DNA of 21,871 nucleotides from JBBRFH01 sp038224615 (GTDB lineage: Bacteria > Planctomycetota > Phycisphaerae > Tepidisphaerales > Tepidisphaeraceae), in NCBI GenBank assembly GCA_038224615.1, contig JBBRFH010000016.1:1-21871 (forward strand), read 5' to 3'. Below, piece by piece: positions 1-7,080 of the stretch (positions are counted from its first letter, which is position 1; each line of letters begins with the position of its first letter). Made by a program: the position numbers and the translations under genes. Under the pieces are notes generated by a model, which worked only from the letters and a program-made list of their open reading frames with translations, searched no databases and was not told the origin of the DNA.

Positions 1-44
1 GACCCGATCCCGCCGATGATGCCGATGATCGGCCGTCTGTTCAC
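1..44 (-). CDS. coaE: Probable dephospho-CoA kinase CoaE, first 14 codons only
   Basis: Reading leftward from a GTG at 44-42, the window edge cuts the gene after MNRRPIIGIIGGIGS. This is a beta strand running into a P-loop of the form GGIGSGKS. That opening is typical of dephospho-CoA kinase, which phosphorylates the 3' hydroxyl of dephospho-CoA in the last step of CoA synthesis. The GTG overlaps the recQ stop in a GTGA, so the two genes are probably translationally coupled. Only the extreme N-terminus is visible, so another P-loop kinase is possible. Confidence 0.6.
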   Translation of the reverse strand, partial: MNRRPIIGIIGGIG

Positions 45-1660
45 GCCGCGGCCTCCTTCTGCTGCGGCACGATCGACGCCAGTACACCCGGCGGCGGCGC
101 CTGCGCCTTCATCACCTTGGCGCCGGCGGGCGTCATCTCGATCACCGGGCGCCGCGCGCCGTCGGGGTCGACCAGCCGCGCCAAGCCCGCCTCGACGATC
201 CGGTGCAGCATCTGCACGAGGTCCTTGTTCGGGTGGTGCTTGAGCAGTCCGAACACCGTCAGTTCGTGGAGACGCCAGCGCTGCGTGCGCTCGCTCTCGG
301 TGCCGGAGAGCACTTCGGCGACAGCGCCGAGACCGAACTTGCCGTTCATTCGCGCCACGGCGCTGAGCAGTTGGCGGATGAGCACGGTGGTCGCTTCGCT
401 GACGTCGCCTTCGTCGAGATCGCCGCGACAGACGTTGCAGGTGCAGTTTTCGACCGGCGCCAGGTCGCCGAAGTAGTCGAGGATCTGCTGCCGCCGGCAG
501 CGCGCGCTGCGCGCGTAGCGGGTCATCAAATCGAGCTTGGCGGTGGCGCGCTCCTTCAGTTGGTCGATCCACCCCGGCTCGACCTCTTCGCGGGCTTCTT
601 CGCCGATCTTGCCGATGAAAAATTCCTGCGTGAGCCGGTCCTGAAAGTGGTAGATCAGCGTACACGTCGATGGCACCAGGTCGCGCCCGGCGCGCCCGGC
701 CTCCTGGTAGTAGGCCTCGAGCGTGCCGGTGATGTCGTAGTGAATGACGAAGCGGATGTCGGGCTTGTTGATGCCCATGCCGAACGCGTTGGTCGCCACG
801 GTGACCGCGCCGGGCGTCTGCATGAACAGGCCCTGGTTGCGGTGACGTTGCTCCTGCGGCATCCCCGCGTGATAGGGGATCACCATGCGCGCTGGGAACT
901 GCCGCTTGAGTTCGATGGAAAGCTGGTCGACGTTCTTGCGTGTCGCGCAGTACACGAGTCCGCTCGCGTCGGGCGGCTGCTTCTTGATCAACTCGTTGAG
1001 GACGTCGTCCTTCTCACGCGTCTTGTTGACGCAGCGGGCCTCATACGAGAGGTTCTGGCGATCGAAGCCGGTGACGACGATGTTCGGCTCGTGCAGGTGC
1101 AGCATGTGGACGATGTCCTCACGGACGTCGTCGGTGGCAGTTGCGGTAAGCGCGATGGTGATGGGCTCGCCGAGCCGTTGCCGCACCTCGCCCAGTCGCG
1201 AGTATTCCGGGCGGAAATCGTGTCCCCACTGGCTGACGCAGTGCGCCTCATCGACCGCCAGCAGCCGGACCTCAAGCCCGCCGAGCCAGTCGAGGAAACC
1301 AGCGGCAAAAAACCGCTCTGGCGCGACGTAAAGCAGGCCGCTGAAATTGCTCGATACCTCCGCCATCACTTCGCGCTGCACGCCGGCATTCTGCGAAGAG
1401 TTGAGAAACGCCGCCGGGATGGCGCGCTCGTGCAGTTGGCGAACCTGGTCCTGCATCAACGAGATCAGCGGTGACACCACGACCGTAAGCCCGCCCTGCA
1501 CGACGGCCGGCAGTTGGTAGCACAGCGACTTGCCCGCCCCCGTCGGCATCACGCACACCACGTCGCGGCCGTTGAGAACGTCCTCGATCACCTCCCGCTG
1601 CATCGGGCGGAACGCGTCGAGTCCGAAGTGGGTGTGTAAAGCGTCAACGAGGTCAGGCAC
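41..1660 (-). CDS. recQ: ATP-dependent DNA helicase RecQ
   Basis: This 539-residue protein is a superfamily 2 3'-5' DNA helicase acting in recombination and replication-fork repair. Visible motifs are the Walker A MPTGAGKS (38-45), the DEAH box (137-140) followed by the aromatic-rich loop CVSQWGHDFRPEY, motif III LTATAT (171-176) and motif VI QEAGRAGRD (319-327). The RecQ zinc-binding cysteines are at 388, 406, 408 and 411. A winged-helix (RQC) region follows. No HRDC domain is evident after it and the tail ends in EAAA, so the protein is shorter than E. coli RecQ. The GTG at 1660 places the helicase core about 12 residues in, as usual for the family. Upstream is a remnant of a HEPN gene whose stop lies inside the recQ start; downstream the stop overlaps the start of the probable coaE. 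Confidence 0.95.
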   Translation of the reverse strand: MPDLVDALHTHFGLDAFRPMQREVIEDVLNGRDVVCVMPTGAGKSLCYQLPAVVQGGLTVVVSPLISLMQDQVRQLHERAIPAAFLNSSQNAGVQREVMAEVSSNFSGLLYVAPERFFAAGFLDWLGGLEVRLLAVDEAHCVSQWGHDFRPEYSRLGEVRQRLGEPITIALTATATDDVREDIVHMLHLHEPNIVVTGFDRQNLSYEARCVNKTREKDDVLNELIKKQPPDASGLVYCATRKNVDQLSIELKRQFPARMVIPYHAGMPQEQRHRNQGLFMQTPGAVTVATNAFGMGINKPDIRFVIHYDITGTLEAYYQEAGRAGRDLVPSTCTLIYHFQDRLTQEFFIGKIGEEAREEVEPGWIDQLKERATAKLDLMTRYARSARCRRQQILDYFGDLAPVENCTCNVCRGDLDEGDVSEATTVLIRQLLSAVARMNGKFGLGAVAEVLSGTESERTQRWRLHELTVFGLLKHHPNKDLVQMLHRIVEAGLARLVDPDGARRPVIEMTPAGAKVMKAQAPPPGVLASIVPQQKEAAA

Positions 1661-1730
1661 GGCTTTGCATCCGTTTCACGGCGTCCAGCAGTTCGGCAAG
1701 GTACAGTGCGTCGGTCGTCGAACCACTCAT
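1653..1730 (-). pseudogene. Stub of a HEPN (DUF86-like) toxin gene, 25 codons
   Basis: An ATG at 1730-1728 overlaps the stop of the MNT gene as ATGA, the usual coupling of MNT-HEPN pairs. The frame reads MSGSTTDALYLAELLDAVKR, then MQSRA, and stops at 1653. The pattern of an acidic residue, L-Y-L, then a leucine-rich helix ending in D-A-V-x-R resembles the first helix of DUF86-type HEPN proteins. The rest of the roughly 110-residue domain, including the RX4-6H nuclease motif, is absent because recQ begins here. Position and overlap are seen directly; the HEPN origin is inferred from them and from short similarity. Confidence 0.5.
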
Positions 1731-2011
1731 AGCGGCTGCGCCTCACGGAGAACCTGCTCGCGAACGAGCGGGTGAAGTTCCGATTGAAGTCCGACGTCGA
1801 CAGGGCAATTCAACAGGTTCTGCACATCAGCAATCAGACCGCCAGGAAACCACGGCGACGGTTCGCCGACGAGGTCGACGAGAAAATCGGCATCGCTGTC
1901 CGGCCGGGCTGAATTGCGGGCGCGCGAACCGAACAGACGCACGTTTCCGGCACCGTGTCGGGCGGCGATCCGCAGGATGGCAGTTCGGTTGACTTCGATC
2001 TTCGCGTCCAT
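1727..2011 (-). CDS. MNT-type minimal nucleotidyltransferase (antitoxin-like)
   Basis: This 94-residue protein of the MNT/KNTase-like nucleotidyltransferase fold carries GSRAR (28-32) followed by SDAD (39-42), giving the GS...DxD signature with Asp40 and Asp42. A third acidic strand, VDV, has Asp72. In known MNT-HEPN toxin-antitoxin systems this protein neutralises the HEPN ribonuclease, in characterised cases by adding AMP to it. The ATG at 2011 is the only sensible start, giving MDAKIEVNRTAIL before the core. It ends in an ATGA overlap with the start of a 25-codon HEPN stub, so here the antitoxin half appears intact and the toxin half lost. Residual activity or repurposing is possible but not shown. 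Confidence 0.85.
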   Translation of the reverse strand: MDAKIEVNRTAILRIAARHGAGNVRLFGSRARNSARPDSDADFLVDLVGEPSPWFPGGLIADVQNLLNCPVDVGLQSELHPLVREQVLREAQPL

Positions 2012-2037
2012 GAATCCCGATTATACCGGCATCCGCG

Positions 2038-2616
2038 CTATTTGTTCAGCCCGAGGCTCGCCGCCAGCGTCTCGATGACGGCGGCGATCTTGTCGTCGAC
2101 GCTGACGAACGCGCCGACGTGGTGGAGATTGGGATGTCCGGTCCACAGGCGCAGCAACGTACGGCCGGACGCGACTGCGCCGGCGGCGTCCTCGAAGCGG
2201 ACTTCGTTGCTCGCCTCGCCATCATAAATGCCCAGCGCGGCGGCGGTCTCGAGCCAGAGCACAGTGGTGTACCGCGACAGCTCCTGTTCATGCGTGGTGC
2301 CGAGGTCGAGCCAGTAGGCCTCGGCACCGTCCGGCCAATACGCGGCACCGTCGATGGTCCCGCGGTCGAGCAGCAGCACCTTTCCGGCGTGGTCGCGGGC
2401 GTACTGGTCTTCCTGCGCGACCTGGTGCAGATAGATCATCCGCTGAACGTGCCGGCGGCCGTCGAGGTCGAGCTTGTCCCAGCGCGTGCCGAGGCTGGAA
2501 TAGGTCGCGGTCGCCGCTTCGGGAACGCGCACGAGCCGATCCGCAAACCGCTCGGCGAGCGTTCGCGTAATGACCGATTTGCCCGCCCCAGGCCCGCCGG
2601 TGAGGACGATTTTGAT
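2038..2616 (-). CDS. P-loop ATPase (AAA_28-like) without a canonical start codon
   Basis: The reading frame gives IKIVLTGGPGAGKSVITRTL at its N-terminus, a clear Walker A. It continues through ATYSSLG, a Walker B-like LLLDRGTID, and a C-terminal region with GHPNLHHV, matching AAA_28-type NTPases of unknown substrate that resemble NadR-like kinases. The frame is open only from 2640 and contains no ATG, GTG or TTG before the P-loop. The first standard start is the GTG at 2532, which would remove the nucleotide-binding site. I give the ATC at 2616, where relatives begin with M-K-I, as the family-based start; an ATT at 2631 is the alternative. The missing start lies next to the palindrome at 2624-2706, which may have replaced it. 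The gene follows xerD and precedes the MNT gene by 26 bases. It is either translated from a rare start or damaged. Confidence 0.7.
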   Translation of the reverse strand: MKIVLTGGPGAGKSVITRTLAERFADRLVRVPEAATATYSSLGTRWDKLDLDGRRHVQRMIYLHQVAQEDQYARDHAGKVLLLDRGTIDGAAYWPDGAEAYWLDLGTTHEQELSRYTTVLWLETAAALGIYDGEASNEVRFEDAAGAVASGRTLLRLWTGHPNLHHVGAFVSVDDKIAAVIETLAASLGLNK

Positions 2617-2623
2617 GGGGAAA

Positions 2624-2706
2624 GAGTTAATAGTTGATAGTCAATAGTTGATAGCCGTACACGGTTGGCGATCAACTATTAACTATCGACTATCAACTAT
2701 CAACTC
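2624..2706. repeat. Imperfect palindrome of TATCAACTATTAACTATC words (family R1)
   Basis: Left arm 2624-2654 and right arm 2676-2706 are complementary at 28 of 31 positions. Both are built from the words AATAGTTGATAG and TATCAACTAT and are very AT-rich against a GC-rich background. The centre is a short GC-rich loop. The right arm ends at the first base of the xerD stop codon (2706-2708). The left arm abuts the P-loop ATPase gene, whose start codon is missing. A transcript would form a long hairpin in either direction; there is no T-run that would make it a standard terminator. Confidence 0.85.
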
Positions 2707-3650
2707 TATCCGCGCGGGTGAAAGCGCTTGTGGATCATGCGCAGCCGGGCGGTGTCGACGTGGGTGTAGATCTGTGTGGTGGCGACGTCGCTGTGGCCGA
2801 GCAGTTCCTGCACCACGCGCAGGTCAGCGCCGCCGCCGATGAGGTGGGTGGCGAAACAGTGGCGGAGCGTGTGCGGGCTCACTTCATTGAGGATGCCGCA
2901 TTTGCGTCCGTACTTGCTGACGAGCATCCACAGCGAGATGCGGTCGAACGGCTTGCCGCTGCGCGAGAGGAAGACGAGGTCGCTCTTGCGTTCCCTGAGC
3001 AGCAGGGGGCGCGATTCCTGCAGGTATCGCGCGATCGCGTCGACTGCGGCGCGGCCCATCGGCACGACGCGCTCCTTCGAGCCTTTGCCGAAGACGCGCA
3101 GCGCGCCGACCTGCAGGTTCAGGTCGTTGAGCTTCAGCGTACACAATTCGGTCGCGCGCAGGCCAGAGGCGTAGAGCAGTTCGAGGATCGCCACATCGCG
3201 GTTGAAAAACTTGGTGTCCTCGGGGTCCGGCGCGGCGATCAGGCGGTTCACCTGCTCGGTGTTCAGGATCTTCGGCAAATCGCGCTCGGGCTTGGGGCGC
3301 TCGAGTTGCGTGAGGATGTGCTGCTTGTCGACGCCCATCGTCTCGCAGAAGCGGAGATAGGTGCGGATGGCCGCCAGACGCCGGGCGACGGTCTTGGTCG
3401 ATTGTTTCTTGCGCGTCTGGTCCTGCAGGTAGCCGCGTAAGTCGTCGGCGGACGCGCGTTCGAGGGATTTGGCCTGCTTCTCGAGATGCCGGTGCAGGTC
3501 GGTCAGGTCGCGGCGGTAAGCGTCGAGGGTGTTTCGGGCGAGTCCGCGCTCGGTATTGAGATAAACCAGCAGCGGCCGCAGTTCGTCAGGCGGCGGCGCC
3601 GCTCGAGCGACGGACCTGGACCTGGACGAGGTTGGAATGGGTCGTGACAT
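2706..3650 (-). CDS. xerD: Tyrosine recombinase XerC/XerD
   Basis: This 314-residue site-specific recombinase has an N-terminal SAM-like core-binding domain (about 22-105) and a C-terminal catalytic domain. The catalytic set is complete: Arg165 in ASGLRATEL, Lys192 in GKGSKER, His260 and Arg263 in HTLRH, His286 in LLGHSDV, and the nucleophile Tyr295 in QIYTHV. Length and spacing fit a chromosomal Xer protein that resolves chromosome dimers at dif; no dif site was found here. XerC and XerD cannot be separated with confidence by eye. The ATG at 3650 is the only start before the domain; its first 65 bases overlap the end of the small cysteine-rich gene. The stop TAG begins at the edge of the R1 palindrome. 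Confidence 0.93.
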   Translation of the reverse strand: MSRPIPTSSRSRSVARAAPPPDELRPLLVYLNTERGLARNTLDAYRRDLTDLHRHLEKQAKSLERASADDLRGYLQDQTRKKQSTKTVARRLAAIRTYLRFCETMGVDKQHILTQLERPKPERDLPKILNTEQVNRLIAAPDPEDTKFFNRDVAILELLYASGLRATELCTLKLNDLNLQVGALRVFGKGSKERVVPMGRAAVDAIARYLQESRPLLLRERKSDLVFLSRSGKPFDRISLWMLVSKYGRKCGILNEVSPHTLRHCFATHLIGGGADLRVVQELLGHSDVATTQIYTHVDTARLRMIHKRFHPRG

Positions 3651-3828
3651 GCGCCGCCTGCACTTGCTTTACCCGGCGTTCGACGAGCAGCTCAAGGTAC
3701 ATCGGGCACGCCTTGTAGTTGCTGAAACAATACCCGAATGCATGTCGCAAATGGGTGACGTGGAACTGTTCGGCACAGCGGGCGTCGTCACGATTAAGGA
3801 ACGGACAGTGGGGGTCGTCACACGGCAT
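3586..3828 (-). CDS. Small cysteine-rich protein of unknown function
   Basis: This 80-residue protein begins MPCDDPHCPFLNRDDARC and continues with a second set of cysteines in GYCFSNYKACPMY. The spacing C-x4-C, then C, then C-x5-C plus several histidines suggests a small metal-binding or disulfide-stabilised fold. I do not recognise a named family, although similar short proteins seem to occur in planctomycetes. A Shine-Dalgarno-like GAGGG lies about 8 bases before the ATG at 3828. The 3' end overlaps xerD by 65 bases in another frame, so its last 20 or so residues (VQVQVRRSSGAAA) may be less constrained. It is likely the first gene of the xerD transcript. Confidence 0.7.
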   Translation of the reverse strand: MPCDDPHCPFLNRDDARCAEQFHVTHLRHAFGYCFSNYKACPMYLELLVERRVKQVQAAHVTTHSNLVQVQVRRSSGAAA

Positions 3829-4223
3829 AGAGAGCCCTCATCTTGACTCTTCTTTCGACCACGCCGGGCCGCGGCTATGAATTATTGTCGCGGGTGCTCC
3901 CGGCTGCTCCAGAAGGCATTGTTTACGGGACGGCAGGGACGTCCCGCGCCCAAGCACGCCGGCTACACCGGCTCGCAGGCGGCGACGAGGTCATGCCGGT
4001 CGGGAAGATCACCTGCGTGCTGAAGCCGTCGTCGGTTTCATAGTCGGGTTGGCGGGATGACGGGTGATGATCGGGGACGACCGCAGCGGGGGATCGAGGA
4101 GCGTTGGCATAGGACGCGGATCGTAAGTGACGCGAGCGGCTCGTCCAAGATGCCGGGGAAACCCGAGTGACGACTGACGAAGAAGGCTGCCATTCTCGTC
4201 GTCAGGGGCACTTCACCCATCCA
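3829..4223. other. Intergenic region between ftsL and the cysteine-rich gene
   Basis: No convincing gene is seen. The stretch holds two compact hairpins: CGGGACG/CGTCCCG around 3927-3947, and GCCGG/CCGGC around 3959-3973. It presumably contains the promoter of the cysteine-rich gene and xerD, but no clear -35/-10 pair stands out. In other bacteria ftsI would follow ftsL here; no trace of it is visible. Confidence 0.5.
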
Positions 4224-4511
4224 TTACTCCGCGTCGCCGGAATGGTCGGCGGGATCGGTCGGGGGCGTGCCTTGTTCGGGCGTGGCGGGGATGAGCTTCA
4301 GTTTGTGCGCGCCGACGGTGCTCTCGATTGCGTTCGGGGCGGTGTAGATCGCGACTTGCAGTTGCTGGTTCCACAACTCGATCTGCAGATTCTGCAATCG
4401 GCGGTGCGACTGATTGACCTGGTAGTAGATCTGGTTGCGCTGCTGCCGCATGTGCAGCAGGCCGCCGGCGATCGCGAACGCACAGAGGATGCAGGCGAGG
4501 AGTTTGAGCAT
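4224..4511 (-). CDS. ftsL: FtsL-like divisome protein
   Basis: This 95-residue bitopic protein starts MLKLLACILCAFAIAGGLLH, a very short cytoplasmic tail and one membrane segment. A coiled coil rich in Q, N, L and R follows (RQQRNQIYYQVNQSHRRLQN onward), then the short hydrophilic end NAIESTVGAHKLKLIP. Size, topology and the LxxxAxxxxxP...IE pattern match FtsL, which with FtsQ and FtsB forms the periplasmic scaffold that activates septal synthesis. Its place downstream of rsmH is the canonical ftsL position, with a LysM gene in between. The ATG at 4511 is chosen because the 31 codons before it translate the R2 repeat. FtsL is poorly conserved, so the call leans on topology and synteny. Confidence 0.72.
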   Translation of the reverse strand: MLKLLACILCAFAIAGGLLHMRQQRNQIYYQVNQSHRRLQNLQIELWNQQLQVAIYTAPNAIESTVGAHKLKLIPATPEQGTPPTDPADHSGDAE

Positions 4512-4520
4512 GGTTTCTAG

Positions 4521-4613
4521 CGGGAGGCATAGAGGCAATGAGGCAAAGAGGCAATGAGGGGATGAAGGCGGAGTGGGCGACTCCTCCTTGCCTCCTTGCC
4601 TCACCCCTTTGCC
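4521..4613. repeat. Imperfect palindrome of GGCAATGAGGCAAAGA words (family R2)
   Basis: The left side repeats GAGGCAATG/GAGGCAAAG three times (4532-4559). The right side carries CCTCCTTGCCTCCTTGCC, complementary in register (4585-4600), around a central GGAG...CTCC. It fills the gap between the LysM stop codon (4601-4603, inside the last word) and the ftsL start at 4511. The arms pair less well than those of the other families. No T-run follows. Confidence 0.7.
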
Positions 4614-5605
4614 ACCTGTTTGGCGGGAAGTTTGAGCTTCATGTCGACCTTGATCGCGTCGCCGCCCTTGAGAACGTCTTCATTGAGCTTGCGGATGGTG
4701 CCGACTTCGGCTTTGGAGCCGAGTTCAGCGGTGGCGATCTTGGTGAGCGTGTCGCCGGCCTTGACGACGTAGACGCGGGTGGCGGTCGACTTGTCTTCGG
4801 GCTTGGCGTCGGGCTTCGGCTCCGGCGGTTTCACTTCGGGCTTGGGCAGCGCGTCGGCCTTGACGAGTTGCTCCTTGCTGTCCACCGCTGCCTTCGCGTT
4901 GCCTGCGTTTTCGGTGGGAAGCAGGTACATGCGCCCGGAGATGATCTTGTTCGGATCCTTTTGGAGCGTCGGGTTCAGTTTGACGATCGCGTCGCGATTG
5001 GCCTTGGTGCTGCCCCCGGGCAGCAATGCGGCGATGCGGGAGAGCGTGTCGCCGGGCTGGGCCTTGTATTCCTTGGCCTTGACCGCCAGCGCCATTGCCT
5101 CGGCGCTTTTCTTCGGATCGATCGGGACCATCGGCTGGCCGCGCTCGGCGGCGGCTTTCATCACCGGGTCGTTGGCGAACGGATCATGGGTGGGCTGGTT
5201 CTTGGTGATAATCGGGCCGACGTCGGTGTTCTGCGGGAGTATCGGCTGATCGACGGTCTGCGCCGGCGCCGGGGTCTCACCGCGGACGATGATCGTTTGC
5301 TGGCCGTTGGGCTGCGGGTCGGTCGGGCCGCCGATCGTCACCTGCGGCGCCGGGCCGGGCTGCGGCGGGGTGATCTCGCGGGCGATCGGGATCTGCTGAC
5401 GCGGTTCGGCCGGACGCGGGGCGACAGGCTGGTCGAGGCCCTGGGTGCCCGGGGCGGTCACGCCTTCACGCACGCCATGACCGGCCTCGGCGAGCGGCGC
5501 CATCGGCCGCTCGGTGGTCGTCGTCAGGTGCTCTGAGAGCAGGATGCCGATGACGATGATGAATGCGAGGCCGACGAGCAGCCCGATCTTGGTTTCGCGA
5601 GTCAT
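4601..5605 (-). CDS. Membrane-anchored protein with two LysM domains
   Basis: This 334-residue protein has an uncleaved-looking membrane anchor at residues 7-24 (IGLLVGLAFIIVIGILL), a long Pro/Ala-rich linker (about 30-170) and two LysM modules. The modules are about 178-230 (EYKAQPGDTLSRIA...SGRMYLLP) and 276-327 (RVYVVKAGDTLTKIA...MKLKLP). LysM domains bind GlcNAc-containing glycans, so the protein probably holds on to peptidoglycan from the membrane. A Shine-Dalgarno-like GAGGA precedes the ATG at 5605 by 9 bases. It lies 38 bases after rsmH and just before ftsL, which suggests a role in septal wall attachment. No catalytic domain is visible. The function is inferred from domains and neighbours. 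Confidence 0.85.
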   Translation of the reverse strand: MTRETKIGLLVGLAFIIVIGILLSEHLTTTTERPMAPLAEAGHGVREGVTAPGTQGLDQPVAPRPAEPRQQIPIAREITPPQPGPAPQVTIGGPTDPQPNGQQTIIVRGETPAPAQTVDQPILPQNTDVGPIITKNQPTHDPFANDPVMKAAAERGQPMVPIDPKKSAEAMALAVKAKEYKAQPGDTLSRIAALLPGGSTKANRDAIVKLNPTLQKDPNKIISGRMYLLPTENAGNAKAAVDSKEQLVKADALPKPEVKPPEPKPDAKPEDKSTATRVYVVKAGDTLTKIATAELGSKAEVGTIRKLNEDVLKGGDAIKVDMKLKLPAKQVAKG

Positions 5606-5643
5606 GGGTGAAAATCCTCGGGCCTCAGGCTACGGCCCAAGGC

Positions 5644-6549
5644 TTACGTCTTGCGGGCCACTCTCAACTTGGCCGAGCGGGAGCGCGGGTTGCGGGCGAC
5701 TTCGGATTCGGACGGAACGAGGGGCTTGGAGGTGAGAACCTTCAGTTGCCCGGTCTGCTCCGCCGACCGAAACGTCTGCTTAACCAGTCGATCTTCCGTC
5801 GAATGGAAGCTGATGATCGCGAGAATCCCGTTTGGCTTGAGCAATGCCGGGGCGACCTTGAGAAGTCGCTCCAGGTTCTGCATCTCGCCGTTGACCGCCA
5901 TCCTGAGCGCCAGGAAGGTGCGGGTCGCGGGATCAATCTCGACAGATCGTCGGCTCCTGCCGCGTGGCGTGGGGACAACGCTCCGCACCACCTCGGCCAG
6001 GTGTTCTGTGGTATTGATCGGCCCGCGCTTTCGGACCTCCACAATCTTTCTCGCGATTCGGCGCGAAAAATGCTCGTCAGCAAGCTGATACAAAAGATCG
6101 GCGATCTTCTCTTCGGGCCAATTGTTGACGATCGTCTTGGCGTCGAGGCGCGAGCGGGGGTCGAGGCGCATGTCCAGCGGCAGGTCGCGCGAGAAGCTCA
6201 GCCCGTAGTTTTCTTCAAAAAGCTGGTTGGTGCTGATGCCGAGGTCGGCCAGGATGCCGTCGACGGCTTGAACGTCGGCGGCTTCGAGGGCGTCATCGAC
6301 CTCGGCGAAGTTGGCATGAAAGAACCGCGCGGGCAGATCGCCCAGGCGCTGCCGGGCGTAATCGAGATTGATCGGATCGTAGTCAAGCCCGATGAGCAGC
6401 CCGCCCGGTGCGAGTCGCCGTGCGATCGCCTCGCTATGTCCGCCTCGACCGACCGTGCAATCGACGATCGTCTGGCCCGGTGCCGGCGCCAGATGCGCCA
6501 GGACTTCGTCGAGCATCACCGGGTCATGACCTGTTGCGGGCAACTCCAT
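5644..6549 (-). CDS. rsmH: 16S rRNA (cytosine1402-N4)-methyltransferase RsmH
   Basis: This 301-residue enzyme methylates N4 of C1402 in 16S rRNA using SAM. Signatures include GHDPVMLDEVL (7-17), the SAM motif DCTVGRGGHS (30-39), LADLGIST, the LPLDMRLDP segment, IDPATRTFLALRM, ISFHSTEDRLVK and the basic end RSAKLRVARK. Length and order match the family (MraW). The ATG at 6549 puts the GHxPVML motif at residue 7, as expected; no good Shine-Dalgarno site is visible. It normally sits directly behind mraZ, but here about 1.07 kb of structured non-coding DNA and a probable mraZ terminator separate them. It therefore likely has its own promoter in 6550-6836. Confidence 0.96.
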   Translation of the reverse strand: MELPATGHDPVMLDEVLAHLAPAPGQTIVDCTVGRGGHSEAIARRLAPGGLLIGLDYDPINLDYARQRLGDLPARFFHANFAEVDDALEAADVQAVDGILADLGISTNQLFEENYGLSFSRDLPLDMRLDPRSRLDAKTIVNNWPEEKIADLLYQLADEHFSRRIARKIVEVRKRGPINTTEHLAEVVRSVVPTPRGRSRRSVEIDPATRTFLALRMAVNGEMQNLERLLKVAPALLKPNGILAIISFHSTEDRLVKQTFRSAEQTGQLKVLTSKPLVPSESEVARNPRSRSAKLRVARKT

Positions 6550-6836
6550 GGCTACGCGTTGTACAGTAGATTGCTGGCAACGCGACCCCGCGCACGGTCA
6601 GCCCGGGGTTCAAAATCGGCTTGGAATTGCCCTGTACAGATCGGCCGGTGCTCAAGCGTGCCGTTACACGGCGGAATGGCTAAGGCGGGGCACCTTATTG
6701 GACCACAAGAATGGACGTTTATTAATTGCTTTTCACTTGCCATCTTGCGGGCGTGCGTGGTACACAGTTAGGGCTTTGTGCGGAATTCGCGCCCGATCGA
6801 GATCAATCGAGCGGGACGAATATCTGTATGTGAAGC
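6550..6836. other. Upstream region of rsmH, no gene seen
   Basis: No coding frame here looks real. The region contains two palindromic TGTACA sites in CTGTACA context (around 6560-6566 and 6632-6639) and an AT-rich patch near 6717-6734 that could hold minus-strand promoter elements for rsmH. I cannot fix a -35/-10 pair. A TTCAAAA near 6610 resembles a T-loop, but no tRNA cloverleaf forms. Confidence 0.4.
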
Positions 6837-7000
6837 GCCTGTGAGTCGGCTGCAATCGCTGCGTGACGGACGCCCCCATACCCTTGGCCGCTGGGCCTGA
6901 AGGTTAGGCTGGTGGGTCTGAAATCGTCAGTGCCTACAGGCGACGCGGGTGAGGCCGGGAATCCGTTCCCACTCCCGAGCTGTAACTTGGGAGAGGCCAT
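6837..7000 (+). ncRNA. Structured RNA-like element, copy A (possibly HEARO/omega-RNA related)
   Basis: The core at 6949-6970 is GTGAGGCC, GGGAATCC, GTTCCC. It can fold GGGAA-TCCG-TTCCC and is followed at once by an 8-bp hairpin (6972-6993, CTCCCGAG/CTTGGGAG) with loop CTGTAA. Upstream, GCCTGT (6837-6842) can close with ACAGGC (6936-6941), enclosing a GGCCT/AGGCT hairpin. A G-T pair in the terminal stem would be an A-C mismatch on the other strand, which favours plus-strand RNA, antisense to mraZ-rsmH. The same core recurs in copy B. The arrangement ACAGGC-GACGC-GGTGAGGCC recalls omega RNAs of IscB/IsrB nucleases, but no such nuclease gene is in the window and the class is only a hypothesis. 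Confidence 0.45.
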
Positions 7001-7080
7001 CATGGGCTAGACCGTCACCGAACGTACGTCTGCTGCATCTGAGTTGTCTGCGTGGTTCCGTGAGGGAACGGAACCATCCA

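Noticed and set aside
203..1474. Long plus-strand open frame opposite recQ
   Set aside because: It is a shadow of recQ codon bias in a GC-rich genome; recQ has all helicase motifs and the plus frame has none.
2624..2706. CRISPR array or mobile insertion for the word repeats
   Set aside because: Words are short, unspaced and arranged as complementary arms; there are no regular spacers, transposase or target duplications.
3843..4043. 66-codon plus-strand frame between ftsL and the cysteine-rich gene
   Set aside because: No start signal or domain, and it spans two hairpins; not supported.
4538..5536. 332-codon plus-strand open frame opposite the LysM gene
   Set aside because: Low-complexity Gly/Arg/Leu-rich translation and no domain; the minus strand encodes two clear LysM modules.
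6600..6680. Possible tRNA because of a TTCAAAA resembling a T-loop
   Set aside because: The flanking bases do not form a T-stem, acceptor stem or anticodon arm.
5563..6771. 402-codon plus-strand open frame opposite rsmH
   Set aside because: rsmH is unambiguous on the minus strand; the plus frame shows no recognisable feature.
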